Shown: piece by piece, positions 23,746-35,463 of the stretch
How the letters are laid out: every line of letters begins with the position of its first letter
How positions within the stretch are numbered: position 1 is the first letter of the stretch
Assembly: GCA_033977485.1 (NCBI GenBank)
Contig: CM066988.1
Location: forward strand, 1,371,501 to 1,435,500
Source of the DNA: Hydrangea macrophylla
Taxonomy: Eukaryota > Streptophyta > Magnoliopsida > Cornales > Hydrangeaceae
Direction of reading: 5' to 3'
Length of the DNA: 64,000 nt
The notes under the pieces: model-generated
The model's database searches: none
Told to the model about the DNA's origin: nothing
The model's input: the letters and a program-made list of their open reading frames with translations, nothing else
Translations under genes and position numbers: made by a program

Positions 23746-24319
23746 GTTTTAAGTTTACTATATTTGTACTCTTAAAATTTTTAATCTACCCTACTTAATT
23801 ATTATTATTATTTTTTTCATGTGGTCCTGCCAGCACCACTTAGGCGCTGCCCAAGCTATGCGCGACCGAGGATCCGGACTCTAGAGTGGAACTTGCCAAT
23901 GATGAGATGAATAATATTAACCACACAACTACAAAAGGTGTTTCTTGAGCCAACTACTCTGAGAGTCTGAGTTGGTTGCTAATCTACCTATTAAAACAAC
24001 ATATGCATGTAAACAAATTAAACTGAAAAATGGTAAGAGTTGTAACTCCTAAAGAGGGAAGGAAACAAGGGAAGGGATAGTTGTGCTCTGTAGCTCTTAT
24101 CATAAAAATGGAAAATATGTACATTTATTTGTCATATATTAAATTATAACGAATACATTTTTCGTAGTTATAGTGGTTGCACTTGCACCTAAAATAGAAG
24201 CTCCCAAAATAAATGGATACACAATACCTCATGTTTACAGCATTGTTGTAAAAGTTTCTAGGAACTCAGAAATTGAAAAGTGTTTTTCCGTTTTGTTTGG
24301 ATTACTTCATTATCCAAAC

Positions 24320-24361
24320 AGGGAGAGAGAGGGAAAAATGGAGAGGGGGTATATTGAACAG

Positions 24362-24405
<44 letters not shown>

Positions 24406-24620
24406 TGGAGGTGAGGTGCGATGGCCGGCGAGTAGCTGAGCGGCGACGAGCGAGGAGCGGCGGCAACGGCGTGCGAGCAGCGGCGGCGACGGCGTGAGGA
24501 ATTTGTGAGAGCTTGGTTCCACCGAGAGAGGGCAAAATGATTTGGGGGTGAGGGTTTTGTGAGTGAGGGCAAAATGATTTGGGGGTGAGGGTTTTGGAGG
24601 CAAAAAAATTTGGAGGGCAA
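24320..24620. promoter_or_regulatory. GA repeat plus CpG-rich block near CACTA 5' end
   Basis: A (GA)n run at 24363-24401 is followed by a GC- and CpG-rich block (24412-24500, built from GGCGGCGACGGCG-like triplets), then two copies of 'gagggcaaaatgatttgg' (24527 and 24568 regions). The base composition is unlike the AT-rich surroundings. Its position upstream of both minus-strand genes fits a promoter or 5' exon of the element, or captured host DNA. Inference only. Confidence 0.4.
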
Positions 24621-24779
24621 TTATTTTGTTGCTAAGCTAATAATGGGCAAAGATGCCTCATAAACCAATTTTTTTTGGCTGATACAAATACATCGGCTAA
24701 GATGTCTCATAAGCCTATTTTTTTTTAGATACAAATAAATATTGTTTGTAGTGAAAATTTTGAGAGGGAAAATTGGGGG

Positions 24780-25421
24780 GAGAATGTTTAGGCAAGGAAT
24801 AAATAATTCTTTGCTAAAAACAGGCATTAGTAAGGAATACATTTCCTTGCTAGAAGTATTTTGACAAATATTTGCTTAACTTTAGGCAAAGAATAATAAT
24901 TTCGTTGCAAAAACATACCTTTTGCAAGGAATATCATTTTCCTTGCTAATAACAGGTATTAGCAAGGAACGCATTTTCTTGCTAGAAGTATTCTCACAAA
25001 TACATGCTTAACTTTAGGCAAGGAATAATAATTTCGTTGCCAAAAACATACTTTTAGCAAGGAATATCATGTTCCTTGCTAAAAACAGCTATTAGTAAGG
25101 AACGCATTTCCTTGCTAGAAGTATTCTCACAAATAATTGTTTAACTTTAGGCAATGAATAATAATTTCCTTGCCAAAAACATACTTTTAGCAAGGAATTT
25201 GAGTTTTCGTTGCCAAATAATTCACTTAAGGCAAGGAAAATGGTATTTCTTTGCCAAATACTTTATTTTTAGCAAGAAAATATTATTTTCCTTGCCTAAT
25301 ATGTTTGTCTTGCAACATTTTGGCAACAAAATCAAATTTCCTTGCAATTACTATACTTTTAGCAAGAAAATTTAACTTTCCTTGCCAAGCTTCCTTGCAA
25401 AACCCCATTTTTGTTGTAGTG
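24780..25421. repeat. Right CACTA subterminal array and terminal inverted repeat
   Basis: About 25 GCAAGGAA/TTCCTTGC half-sites occur, in a higher-order repeat of about 120 bases (units near 24850, 24985 and 25110, each with 'tgcttaactttaggcaaggaataataattt'). It ends GTTGTAGTG, the inverted partner of the left terminus. Confidence 0.85.
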
Positions 25422-25772
25422 CAATCACACAAAATAAGAAGATTAATCTGTCCAACACAACAAAAATAATCCAAAGTACTCATATTATACAAAGCATTGA
25501 AAGGTGTCATCCCGATCCTCAAATGATAACTATTGTTGTATGCGAACTCTACCAGTGGCAGGTTTGTCTCCCAAGAACTCTCAAAATTTATAGTGCAGGC
25601 TCAGAGCATGTCTTCCATCACTTGGTTGACTCGTTCTGTTTTTCCGTCAGTTTGGGGATGAAATGATGAACTCGAATTCAACGAAGTTTCCATTGCTGCT
25701 TATAAACTCTCGCAAAATCCCAATGTAAAACGCGAGTCGCGACTTGATATGATTGATACAAGCACTCCATTT
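25422..25772 (-). pseudogene. Ty3/gypsy integrase fragment
   Basis: The minus strand encodes KTERVNQVMEDMLRACTINF, SSWETNLPLVEFAYNNSYH and IGMTPFNALY, the integrase core of a Tekay-like element, at about 25480-25650. It is a different copy from the 7.4-11.1 kb element, which has its own version at 8080-8270. It is bounded by the CACTA end on the left and by a plus-strand LTR on the right. Confidence 0.8.
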
Positions 25773-26369
25773 TGTAATACCTTGTGTTTTGGAATTTATA
25801 TTAATAAATCAGATTTTGTATTATTGCTTTGATGTTTGTAATAACTTTACCTTACCATTAATGAACTTTATGTCCCAATCGATTAGACCATGTTACCAAT
25901 CGATTGATTAGACCATGTTACCAATTGATTGCCTTATCTTGTTTCCCAATCGATTGGAAACTTATCCAATTGATTGACATCTTAACCGCCTCAACCCAAT
26001 CCATAAAGATATCAATCGGTTGGAGTAATTAATACCTACCCCTATTGATTGGACCATTTCTCCAATTGATTGCCTACTTCCTACCCACTCCAATCAATTA
26101 GAAGAATTGCCAATCAATTGGACTCAGCAATTTGATCCTCTCAGATGGCCGAGGAATGGCCACGTGAACCCCTTCATGCCTATATATATAAGACGTATTT
26201 TCTGGCCATTTCTGCTTGCTGGAATTATAGAGAGAGAGAGAGAGAGTTGTTTGAGTTTATGTATATATATACATGTATACATACACCAACACCTACACAC
26301 TCTCTCGACTGAGAGAGAGAAAGAAGAAGACCAGAAGAGAAGGAAATAAATAGAAGAAAGAGAATAATG

Positions 26370-26404
<35 letters not shown>

Positions 26405-27890
26405 ACCATTGAAGCTCCAAGCTTCATCAACACCCCAAACACACCCTAGAACATTAAGGTGAGTTTTAAACTCACTGGGTAGCTTATATATGATGTCTAT
26501 ACATGTTCAAAAGAATGAAAGACATACAATATGTCTTTCCCCAATATTTTGATTTCTGGACTATTGTCTCTAGGAAGAACACGTAGTCCCAATCGATTGG
26601 GACTTTTCCCAATTGATTGGTATAGTTGCTAACCCCAATTGATTACCGTTTTAATTTTTATGCAATCGATTTGTATTGATAGTGACCCAACCGATTAGAC
26701 TTTTTTCCAATCGATTGTTACTGTTTTTATCCTAATCGATTGAAACTCTATCTTAATCAATTCGTAGTTATAGAATGTTGCTATATCCTATTGATCATAT
26801 CACGAACTATTTAGTTGTTTATATACTATTCTGCAATCCCTGCATGCAATATTGTAGTAGATAAGAGCTAATGAGATGTTGGAGCGTAGTAACGTTAAGG
26901 ATAATGTGCTGTTACTTCAAGATGTTAGATAACATATCATTCATGAAATAATTTCGGTTATCGTCCATTTTTATTAAGAATAGTCAGGCCACATGGGAAT
27001 AGTCATGTATCGGTGTTAGTATGGGTCTAAGTAGGTTTGCTGAGATTTTGGAATCTTGCGTGGGTGGGATTTGGTCATTAATATATCCTTAAAAGCGGTG
27101 GACCATACCAAGTAGCCATAAGATAGCTGATGATCCATTAATATGTCCATGACATGTGATGAACTGTGAATATGTCCTTAAAAGCAGTGGACAGAGCAAT
27201 GATGTATCATTGGAAGTATTACTATCGAGTCTGTTCTTCGATCAATCGAGTGTAGTCGGTCTTCGTGTATCAAGATGTTAGTAATCGTTTAATGATGAGA
27301 TTGAATAAAGAGAAATATATTAGTAGAAGTTAATCTTATATCGTTTCAATAACTTGTAATAACCTCGTAATTACAATACCCTGTTAGTGCTTAACTCACT
27401 CAACTTTCATGAGATGACGGCGTTTTATGCCGCTGGACATTCCCACGTTCCAACATATCCTATTTATGAATATGCAAGGGAAGGACCTACGAGCGAGCAC
27501 TAGTATGCTAGAAGTGATGCTACTGTGGAGGACTATCCTGAGGGAGACCCAACGGAGGAAGATTACTACGCCGACAACTACGTCTACGCAATTGAAGACT
27601 AAGGTTGGATAGTAATTTCATTTACATCATGTTTTCAGACCTTTTGTAATTAGGCATATGTTGTCTTAACACCTTAGTTTTATTTTCTTCCAAACGCTGA
27701 TTTTTAATAGATTAGTAAACTTTAAGTTGTGATTATCCCTGAAGTTAGAACTATTCATTGTTGCCTCTTTATTTATCTATTGTTTACTACTATGTGGTGT
27801 GGACAAAAATGTGACTTCACCAGTCACGACCTATGGACTCAAAAAGGAATTTATTTTCTCTATTTTTACTGTTCCGGGACGTGACGTGAC
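25773..27890 (+). repeat. 5' LTR of the Tekay element
   Basis: It begins TGTAATACCTTGTGTTTTGG and ends in ...CTGTTCCGGGACGTGAC just before the PBS. It holds two clusters of CAATCGATTGG-like motifs (25870-26125 and 26590-26765), a TATA box (26180-26191), (GA)n runs (26228-26245, 26373-26402) and, at about 27500-27601, an acidic tyrosine-rich coding stretch (VEDYPEGDPTEEDYYADNYV). Confidence 0.8.
26180..26191 (+). promoter_or_regulatory. Probable LTR TATA box
   Basis: CTATATATATAAG lies about 410 bases into the LTR, between the two CAATCGATTGG clusters and 40 bases before a GA run. Its position fits the U3/R boundary of a plant LTR. The start site is not mapped. Confidence 0.5.
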
Positions 27891-27893
27891 TTG

Positions 27894-27905
27894 TGGTATT
27901 AGAGC
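27894..27905 (+). other. Primer-binding site (initiator Met tRNA)
   Basis: TGGTATTAGAGC, one base from the canonical plant PBS TGGTATCAGAGC complementary to the 3' end of initiator methionine tRNA. It lies 3 bases after the LTR end. Confidence 0.85.
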
Positions 27906-28025
27906 GCCAAGTTGTACCTTTTTACTCACTAATTATTCCACACCATTTGGTCCTAGAACCTTGAGATCCCCAAGAGAATAGTATTAAGATTAGTTCTAAC
28001 ATTCGGTAGTTTCATTTCAAGTAGC

Positions 28026-28904
28026 ATGGCACTGATGTTTGTTTCGAATGAGTTTGGAGGACACAGCGTGTACAAGACTTATATAGAGCTAACAGACCTG
28101 GCGAACTATTTCTGGAAGATTCGACAGAGAGCTATCGCTGAGACCGAGCAAAATTTATGGTACGAGCAGTACATATTTGGGACCGATGACCCAGAGATAA
28201 TATAACGGGAGGTGATCTACCATAGGGATACCTTTAGACGTGCTGAGGAGGACTCATTGGAGATGTTACGAGAGAGCTGGGCATATCAAGTATAGTATTC
28301 AGAGGACCGAGAGATGCTTCCACATCTTTCAACAAAACCACCACCACAGACACCTCCACCCCTACCAGAGGAGGACAATCTTATGGTCGATGCACAACTA
28401 GTAGCATTACCAGCAAAGGGTGATCTAGACAACGACGATGATGACGACGACGATGATGACAACGATGATGACGATGAGAACGACGATGAGCCAGAGGAGA
28501 ATCCAAAGGAACCCGACCCCGTTGGTATGGATATTGTGATTGGAGTAGATATAGTAGTGGTAGAGGGTTACCCAGTAGAGGAAGAGATAGTGGAGGATGA
28601 CGACGTAATGATGACGATGTGGTACCGGTTCTACCAGATAGTGTAATAGTACAGATTGCAGTAGAGTAGGCTGTAGAGATGGTAGCACAGCACGATGGAT
28701 TCGAGATTGGAGTAGCATAGTTAACAAAGGCCATTGTAGAGGCCAAGGAGCTTGCAACTGCATTCGAGGCAACCTTGGCAGATATAGGGGATGATGGAGA
28801 TAATGTAGATTAGGACTTGATGGAGGATGATGAAGAGCCCGAGGTTGCCCCAGAGGATGAAGCTTTAATTTATGGGTCAAATGTGGACAATTTTTTAGTC
28901 CAGG
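28026..28904 (+). pseudogene. Asp-rich ORF between PBS and gag (unknown function, degenerate)
   Basis: From an ATG at 28026 the frame reads MALMFVSNEFGGHSVYKTYI and on to YEQYIFGTDDPEII, with an in-frame TAA at 28203 and a TAG at 28291. It then continues open from 28314 into a Pro-rich piece (KPPPQTPPPLPEE) and an uninterrupted acidic run of D and N (28430-28490) with more E/D-rich sequence to about 28900. It lies between the PBS and the gag start, where most chromoviruses have only a leader. I do not recognise a family. The acidic codon run could also be a GAT/GAC repeat expansion. Confidence 0.45.
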
Positions 28905-29295
28905 ACCTCTAGTACTTAGATTTTCTTTTGACCATCAGGATATGTTGTCTACTTTTGATGCTTACATGGATAGCATTGACTGTAGACTTTTTATATTGGT
29001 AGTGAGCCACTAGTAGTGGTCTTGTATATAGCTAATATGATCTTGTATAGTTCATGTACTAAGCGGTGCACAATTTGATCTGTTGTGTACTATGCGGTAC
29101 ATTTTTTGGATATATATATATATATGTGGAAGATAATCTTTTGTTATCTCTAATGTCATACTGTTTAGATCTGATATACTTGTGATTTTAGAACCTATAT
29201 CATGCTTTCTGTTTTCTTTATTTTGAAGTTGTTTCCCCAAGAAGATTGTCAGCTAATTGTTAGATCCTTTCATAGGTACACAGCCACGGAACACA

Positions 29296-30460
29296 ATGGT
29301 TGGGCAGATCAAATATAATGCCCGACTAGGAGCACCCATTCCTGAAGGCATGGACCCGACCAGTGCATTTAATGCATTCATACAACGTATTGAGCATGTC
29401 GGTGCTATTTACAAATATGCCACCAACGAATCTGTCAACAACAATCACAACAACAACAGCAACAACCATGGCGCACCTCCAAGATAGATAGGAGACAAGC
29501 TATGCTTACGTCCAGATAAGTTTGATGGCATGATCGAGCTGTGGAAGGCCGAACAGTGGATCTGCAAGATGGAGCTGATCTTTGAGCCGATCGAGTACAG
29601 TGAGCTGGACAAGCGACATTTAGGTGCATTCCAGTTGACTTACGTCACTGCAGATTGGTGGGACGCCGAGAGAGCCTCTATTAGAGTCGACGCTGCTAGG
29701 ACGATGCCCTGGGAAGCATACAAGGCTAGGTTTCTGGAGAAGTAACTTCCGAAGACGAGAGAGATCAACAAGAGAGGAACTTCCCAAGCTTGGTGTAGGG
29801 AAACTAGACTGTAAGGGAGTATACAACACAATTCGAGTGCCTCTCCCGCTTCGCTCAGCATATGGCTGACACACCTGCCAAAAAAGTTAGGAGGTTTCAC
29901 CAGGGACTCAACCCGCACCTCTGGCACATGATGATAGGCCATCTAGGCCAGTCTTTTGAAGGAATCGTACGTTTGGATTCAAGTTTAAAGAAGGATGCCT
30001 ACCCGGTACAAAGGCAACAAGTGAATCAACCCCCACAAAGAACCTTCCAACCAAGGAACTTCCCAGCTCAACCACCAAGGAATACCTAAGGATGGAGACC
30101 CCCGACAAACTTCCAAGGAAATAAGCGTACTTGGGATGGGACAAGGAAACCCCAGACCAATTTTCTTCTACCCCAGCAAGGTCAACAACGAGGACCACTA
30201 TTTCAGGCACTGCCCACCACCCTGCGATAGAGCAACGATGGATGCTTCAATTGTGGAATACCTAGGCATATTGCAATGTACTGCACAGCTCCCAAGACTC
30301 ACCGCCGTAATGACATCTTCTGCTGTAACTATAACAAACCATGCCATTTGAGCTAGGACTGCTGAGCACCTCGTGGAAGATATTATGGAACACTAGATCA
30401 GAGACAACAAGGATAGATTTGGGTGAATGCCAGCATCCCTAAAGAAGCAGGATATGATGC
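29296..30460 (+). pseudogene. Tekay gag with CCHC zinc knuckle (degenerate)
   Basis: It starts MVGQIKYNARLGAPIPEGMD. After an Asn-rich segment and an in-frame stop at about 29487 comes the capsid-type region: LRPDKFDG ... AEQWICKMELIFEPIEYSE, LTYVTADWWDAERASI, WEAYKARFLEK, then SRFAQHMADTPAKKVRRFHQGL. A zinc knuckle CFNCGIPRHIAMYC (C-X2-C-X4-H-X4-C) lies at 30243-30284, in a different frame from the capsid part. A second, damaged knuckle follows. Gag would form the virus-like particle and bind RNA. Stops and frame changes disable this copy. Confidence 0.85.
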
Positions 30461-30499
30461 TGAAGAACAGCAGAAATTGGAAGGTACACTCATTCTATT

Positions 30500-31410
30500 T
30501 CACAGTTGAATTAAATATTTATTTTATATCGGTGCTGCCCGTTCTTTTATACCTATTAAGATTGCATGTGATTTGGGTTTCGTACCCCAAGAACTTGAGC
30601 CAGACTTTAGTATCATTTCACCTTTGGGAGTAATTGTTAAGTTGGGTAAGGTGTACAAGGACTGTCCCTTGACCCTAGAAGAAAGAAATCTCCCGGCAGA
30701 CTTGATAGTCTTATCAATGTCTTAGTTCGACATTATCCTAGGAATGGATTGACTTACGAAGTATGGTGCCAACTTGGATTGCGTTAGCATAACCATTATC
30801 TTTTCCACCCTTGGTTGTCGATCGATCAGATTTCAGTGCCAGCCATCGAGCAACATTTTTCTTACGAGTTTCCTAGCCGCAATCAAGAGTTTGAGTGTAG
30901 AGCTTACCATCGACCAGATCCCCATCATTCAAGACTTTGAAGACGTATTTCAAGATATCTCACGACTTGCACCAAAGAGAGAGATTGACTTCTGCATAGA
31001 GTTAGCACCCGGAACCTTGCCAATTTCCAAGACCCCATACCAGATGGCGCCGCCAAAGATGTTAGAATTGAAGAAGCAAGTTCAAGAGCTCGAAGACTTA
31101 GGTTTTGTTAACCCGAGTACGTCACATTTGGGAGCACCAGTGCTGCTCGTGAAGAAGAAGGACGGAGAGTTACGACTCTGTATCGACTATAGAGAGTTGA
31201 ACAAGGTTATGATCAAGAATAGATATCCACTTCCTCGGACAGATGACCTGTTCGTTTAGCTACAAGAATCAAGGATCTTTTCGAAGATTGATTTGCATTT
31301 GGGGTATCATCAGTTGTTAGTTCGACCTAAGGATGTGTCGAAGACTACTTTCAAGATGTGATACGGGCACTACAAGTTTCTAGTGATGTCTTTTGGATTA
31401 ACCAATGCCC
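30500..31410 (+). pseudogene. Tekay protease and N-terminal reverse transcriptase (degenerate)
   Basis: The protease region reads GAARSFIPIKIACDLG, but the residues before GAA are Tyr-Ile instead of Asp-Thr/Ser, so the catalytic aspartate codon is lost. FDIILGMD and YGANLDC follow. RT begins at about 30900: [59 protein letters not shown], with stops at 31257-31259 and about 31360. It ends at MSFGLTNA, where the nested element is inserted. Confidence 0.85.
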
Positions 31411-33799
31411 TGTCACACCCCAATTTTTGAACAACCAAATATTCAATCCAGAGCCTGTATCCGGACTAATATTCAATTTCCAAAAATCACGAGAGTGACA
31501 CCCTCACACAAGCTAAATGATAATTTATTAAAAACAGTATTTAATACTCCTTAAATAAAGACATGTGATCTTGTGTTTTAAAAAAAACTCTTTATTAATA
31601 AACCTGTATTCCCAAACATCTATTTCATTATAAAAGAACTAAAATTCCATTATAAATATTATATCACTTTTCAATTTTAAAAAAAATATATCATTTTCAT
31701 AAATAAAATGTCCACATACAGAGTTCAGCGGAAAAAAAAATAAGAATAAAATCTATACATCCTTTGGTCAGAGTAATTAAAACGTTCCCAGTACTCAATA
31801 TACAATGCATGTTACAATAATCCAAATACGGCCCACAATGCCTAAAATAAAAAAATAAATAAAAATACAACGAAATACAAACTACACTTCTACACAACTG
31901 CAACTCCAAGACATCAAAAGCTCCACAGAAAATGTCCAAATACTAAACCTGCACAAGTGCATTCAACTACGTTTCATATAGAAACGCCCCCGAATGCATA
32001 ACACACTCGGGTCAGTCGCATGACTGGTATGAGTTAAACAAAATAACAAGTCTTAGGGATCCAACTTGAACCCGTAAACAACAAATTACACTACAACACT
32101 CTTGGGTCAAGACAGGTAGTTCCACACACATATCTGGACAATAGAGTAGTTTCCATTTATGTGGTGGCAAATAGTTTCTTGCCCAAAATTCAAAGTTACT
32201 ACGAATTTCATACTTACCCATTTACTTATGGTGAGCCAAACCTGTAAAACGTTAGTGGGCCCACCATCCTGCAAATTGAATGATCATAGACCAAGCAAAC
32301 AATTCCGCATACCAACCGTCCACATTCTAACTCCAAACGTCGCATTTATTATTTCACGCTTATCAGTCTTATGAAATAATCCATTTTCATTATTTATTAG
32401 CATTAGATTTATCTTTGTGTTCCCTAGGTTCACCCCTTGGCCACCCTCCATGGTACAGCCCACACATATATCCCATGTGTGCCCGGACATACTACCAACA
32501 CCCACTCCGGTGCTAGTTTGGTTGGGGTATCAACCAAACCAGGTATACACACAGAAGGCTAGTCAATATGCCTAGACGTCTAACAAATAAGCCGGGCATA
32601 AGGCTTAGGCCAGCTTGATCACGAAGCCACTGGCAAAAGGGTACACTCAGCAAGTCGAGCTACCAAAAAAAACATATCACACAACGGGGAGCGGTGAACA
32701 CTAAAGAACTATGTTGCACTTATTACTTATCGTTCGTATTATCCCCAATAATTGTAAATTTCACATTTATCACATAGTTCCGTCTTATTATCCCATCACA
32801 TCTCTAACTTTTAAATGCATTCCAATTTTCTTACAATAAATGGTTTTATCAATTAACCCATAACACTCTTCCCTCAATAATTTCTATTCAAATTACAAGA
32901 TCTCTAATATACTATTCAACGTATCTAATTTACTCATTTTTATCAAAATGACCACAAAATAAGGTCAGTTATTTCAGGTATAATAACTTCAACCCGACAT
33001 TCAAAATTAGCCTACATGAAACCTATAATAAAAATTCAAATTCTCATATCGTAAAGTATTATAACAATCGTTCCACAATATTTCCATCGGACTCAACATT
33101 AATGACTATTGCTCATTTTTTTTTATAGCTCAACATTATATGAGAATTCATGCATTTCTGTAATTTTCATTAAGTCATATGAATGAATAAAAAACACACA
33201 ACGAATCATATTTCTTCAATTTCGTACATTTTAATATACTAAAAACTGCTACTGAAATCTTCAATTTCTGCTCAAACGGTGCAGAATCATGAAAAATACC
33301 ATTAGACGAAAAGTGTGCAGAATCGCGTTTCCTACAGGCCTAGGCGGACAGAATTCCATAAATCTAAGTCATGGTTTTATAATATATTTTCAAAGTTTCT
33401 GCCACTGTTAAAATAAAAATAAAACGAATTTTCTATTATTTATTCATTATCACCCCTTTGTGTATTCCTCAAATTAACTATCCACATGATTTATCCAAGT
33501 ACACCAAGATCACAATCATAAATTCACACGAAGAAAATAAATATTTATATCATTCAATAATAACGAATGGGGATCCACACACAATTTAACACGAACCACA
33601 AAATTAATAAGAACTATTTGGATTCTCTTGCACACACACACACGCACATATATATATATACATACGTGTATATATATATATACCCAAATATAAATTTTAA
33701 CTCACCTAGTTGATCACAAATCAACCACCACGAATGCTTCGCACTTTCCCACGTGCCCACGAACCCGATATCATTCTCCTTTCTTCTTCTTCTTCTTCT

Positions 33800-33845
<46 letters not shown>

Positions 33846-34360
33846 ACACACACAACACACGTCTGTTCTCTCTTTGGGTGGCTAGGGTTAATGATATAAG
33901 TATATATGTATTACACACATAGTATACTATATACATGCACAACTTATACAAATAACTCATATATACATATCAAATCCCGTTTTTTGTCTATTGGGCTTAC
34001 AAAAGAGACTCATGTGGGCCCAAAATACAGTACAAAGTGTTAAAATGAGTAGCCCAATGGGTACCCATGACACCGGTACTAAGTTTTAATGTTAATTACA
34101 TTATTTAACACATTCGCGGCCCTATAAACACTATATAACAAAAATACATATCAACCCTTCACTTTTTTTTTTTAACAAATATAAATTAATAAAATATAAC
34201 TCCCAAACTAAACACGCTCACTCATGATTTAATTGATACGTTCACCAAACACTTAAATTTTTCAAACACATGTCTTACATAGGTACACTCATATAACATT
34301 GCTAATTGAAATTTCAATAAAAATATTATTTAAACACTTACAAATTTTCGGGTTGTTACA
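31411..34360 (-). repeat. 3' LTR of the nested non-autonomous element
   Basis: Plus-strand ends are TGTCACACCCC and GTTGTTACA. It contains (CA/TA)n at 33633-33684 and (CT)n(CA)n at 33803-33860. No coding region is supported; short open frames are duplicated in the other LTR and have no family features. Confidence 0.95.
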
Positions 34361-35463
34361 TTCTACCCTCCTTAAAGAAATTTCGTCCCGAAATTTGGGG
34401 TACAACAAATACAGATAATTAATATGCATGACGTTAAACATACAATGAAAGCAATCCAACATCGAAGTGTCACTATCGTTTAACTCCCGACAGTAATGAG
34501 ACCTGGTACATCGAGCGAATAATCCAAACAAGGAAACACTCATGTATATACCCATAGTCTCATATAGTCGCTTGTTAAATTTTAACAGACACACAAGACA
34601 CAACACCAGTAAGGTAAAGCACATAATTTCACATAAAGCACTAGATATTAACCATTTATTAAAAGCAACAATTGATTAATTTCACAAAGATATGACTACG
34701 TGTATGCACATGTTCCCCTCTTACTGTGTCCCGCACAACACTTCATCGGGATATCCAATACTTACTCACCGCTCCAACCACATCTGAGAAATATTTACTG
34801 GCACTGAAGAAAAATATATCCTTGTCTGGTAATTATCATAATATAATCAGAAATCAAGAAAATCTGTAATAATAGACGGTTGTACAGAACACCCATAGAG
34901 AATATGGCAGATTCGCCGATAGTATAAGAAGTCCAAATGCCCAATAAATGAAGTCCAATAATCAACTCAGTAGATAATAAAATGGACAATAGAAATCCTG
35001 CTGATAAAATAATAAGTCTTCTGAGAATAAGAGAATCCCGATACTCCAATAGAATAATACCCTTCTGAATGTTAAATTGATACTGCCAGATAATAATAAC
35101 TCGAAGAAGATATTCCAGTACTACTCCTGAACTCAACCGCCTGACGAAGAAAATTACATCTCCCCTCTACCATTTCATCCCATGACAATTAAAATGATGC
35201 ATGCTCTACTAATCAATATTAAATAACGTTACCAATGCTCCTAATATGGTATACATTTAAAATCAACTAAATTTTTTTATATATATATATATATATTTTA
35301 ATAATAGGTACACATCTGTAGTTAACTTTTACATAAGTAAACACACAGACACACATGACCCGAACCCAATAAATCGCAAACCTATAACTCTGACCAACTC
35401 CTTACTCCACATTCCGAGGATCACCTAGACTCGCTAAGCTAACCTTAAGCTCTGATACCAAAC
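34361..35463 (-). other. Interior of the nested element: PPT, non-coding, PBS
   Basis: The minus strand starts with PBS TGGTATCAGAGC and 'ttaaggttagcttagcgagtctaggtgatc', a leader typical of Tekay elements. It ends with 'tttcgggacgaaatttctttaagg' and the PPT, the usual sequence after the chromodomain. The middle is AT-rich with (TA)n at 35279-35294. Frames of 111 and 113 codons on the minus strand show no domain and are probably chance. Confidence 0.85.

Larger units (their letters stand above)
12943..25421 (-). mobile_element. Complete CACTA (En/Spm) DNA transposon, 12.48 kb
   Basis: The left terminus reads CACTACAACAAAAATAGG and the right ends CCCATTTTTGTTGTAGTG, inverted copies of each other. 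Flanking bases are CAA at 12940-12942 and CAA at 25422-25424, the 3-bp target duplication expected for the superfamily. Both ends carry arrays of GCAAGGAA/TTCCTTGC half-sites. Both genes are on the minus strand: a tnp2 transposase (17336-20994) and a Transposase_24-type protein (15133-17130), so the 5' end of the element is at the right. The transposase gene is broken while the second gene is open. Confidence 0.93.

Noticed and set aside
28381..28880. His/Arg-rich minus-strand frames of 121 and 151 codons
   Set aside because: They are the antisense shadow of the GAT/GAC acidic run of the plus-strand ORF.
31697..31939. Frames repeated at 31.7-32.5 kb and 35.8-36.6 kb that look like a duplicated gene family
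   Set aside because: The duplication is simply the two LTRs of one element; none of the frames shows family features.
34795..35136. A 113-codon hydrophobic frame inside the non-autonomous LTR element
   Set aside because: AT-rich DNA yields Ile/Leu-rich frames by chance. It has no recognisable domain and the element otherwise lacks coding sequence.
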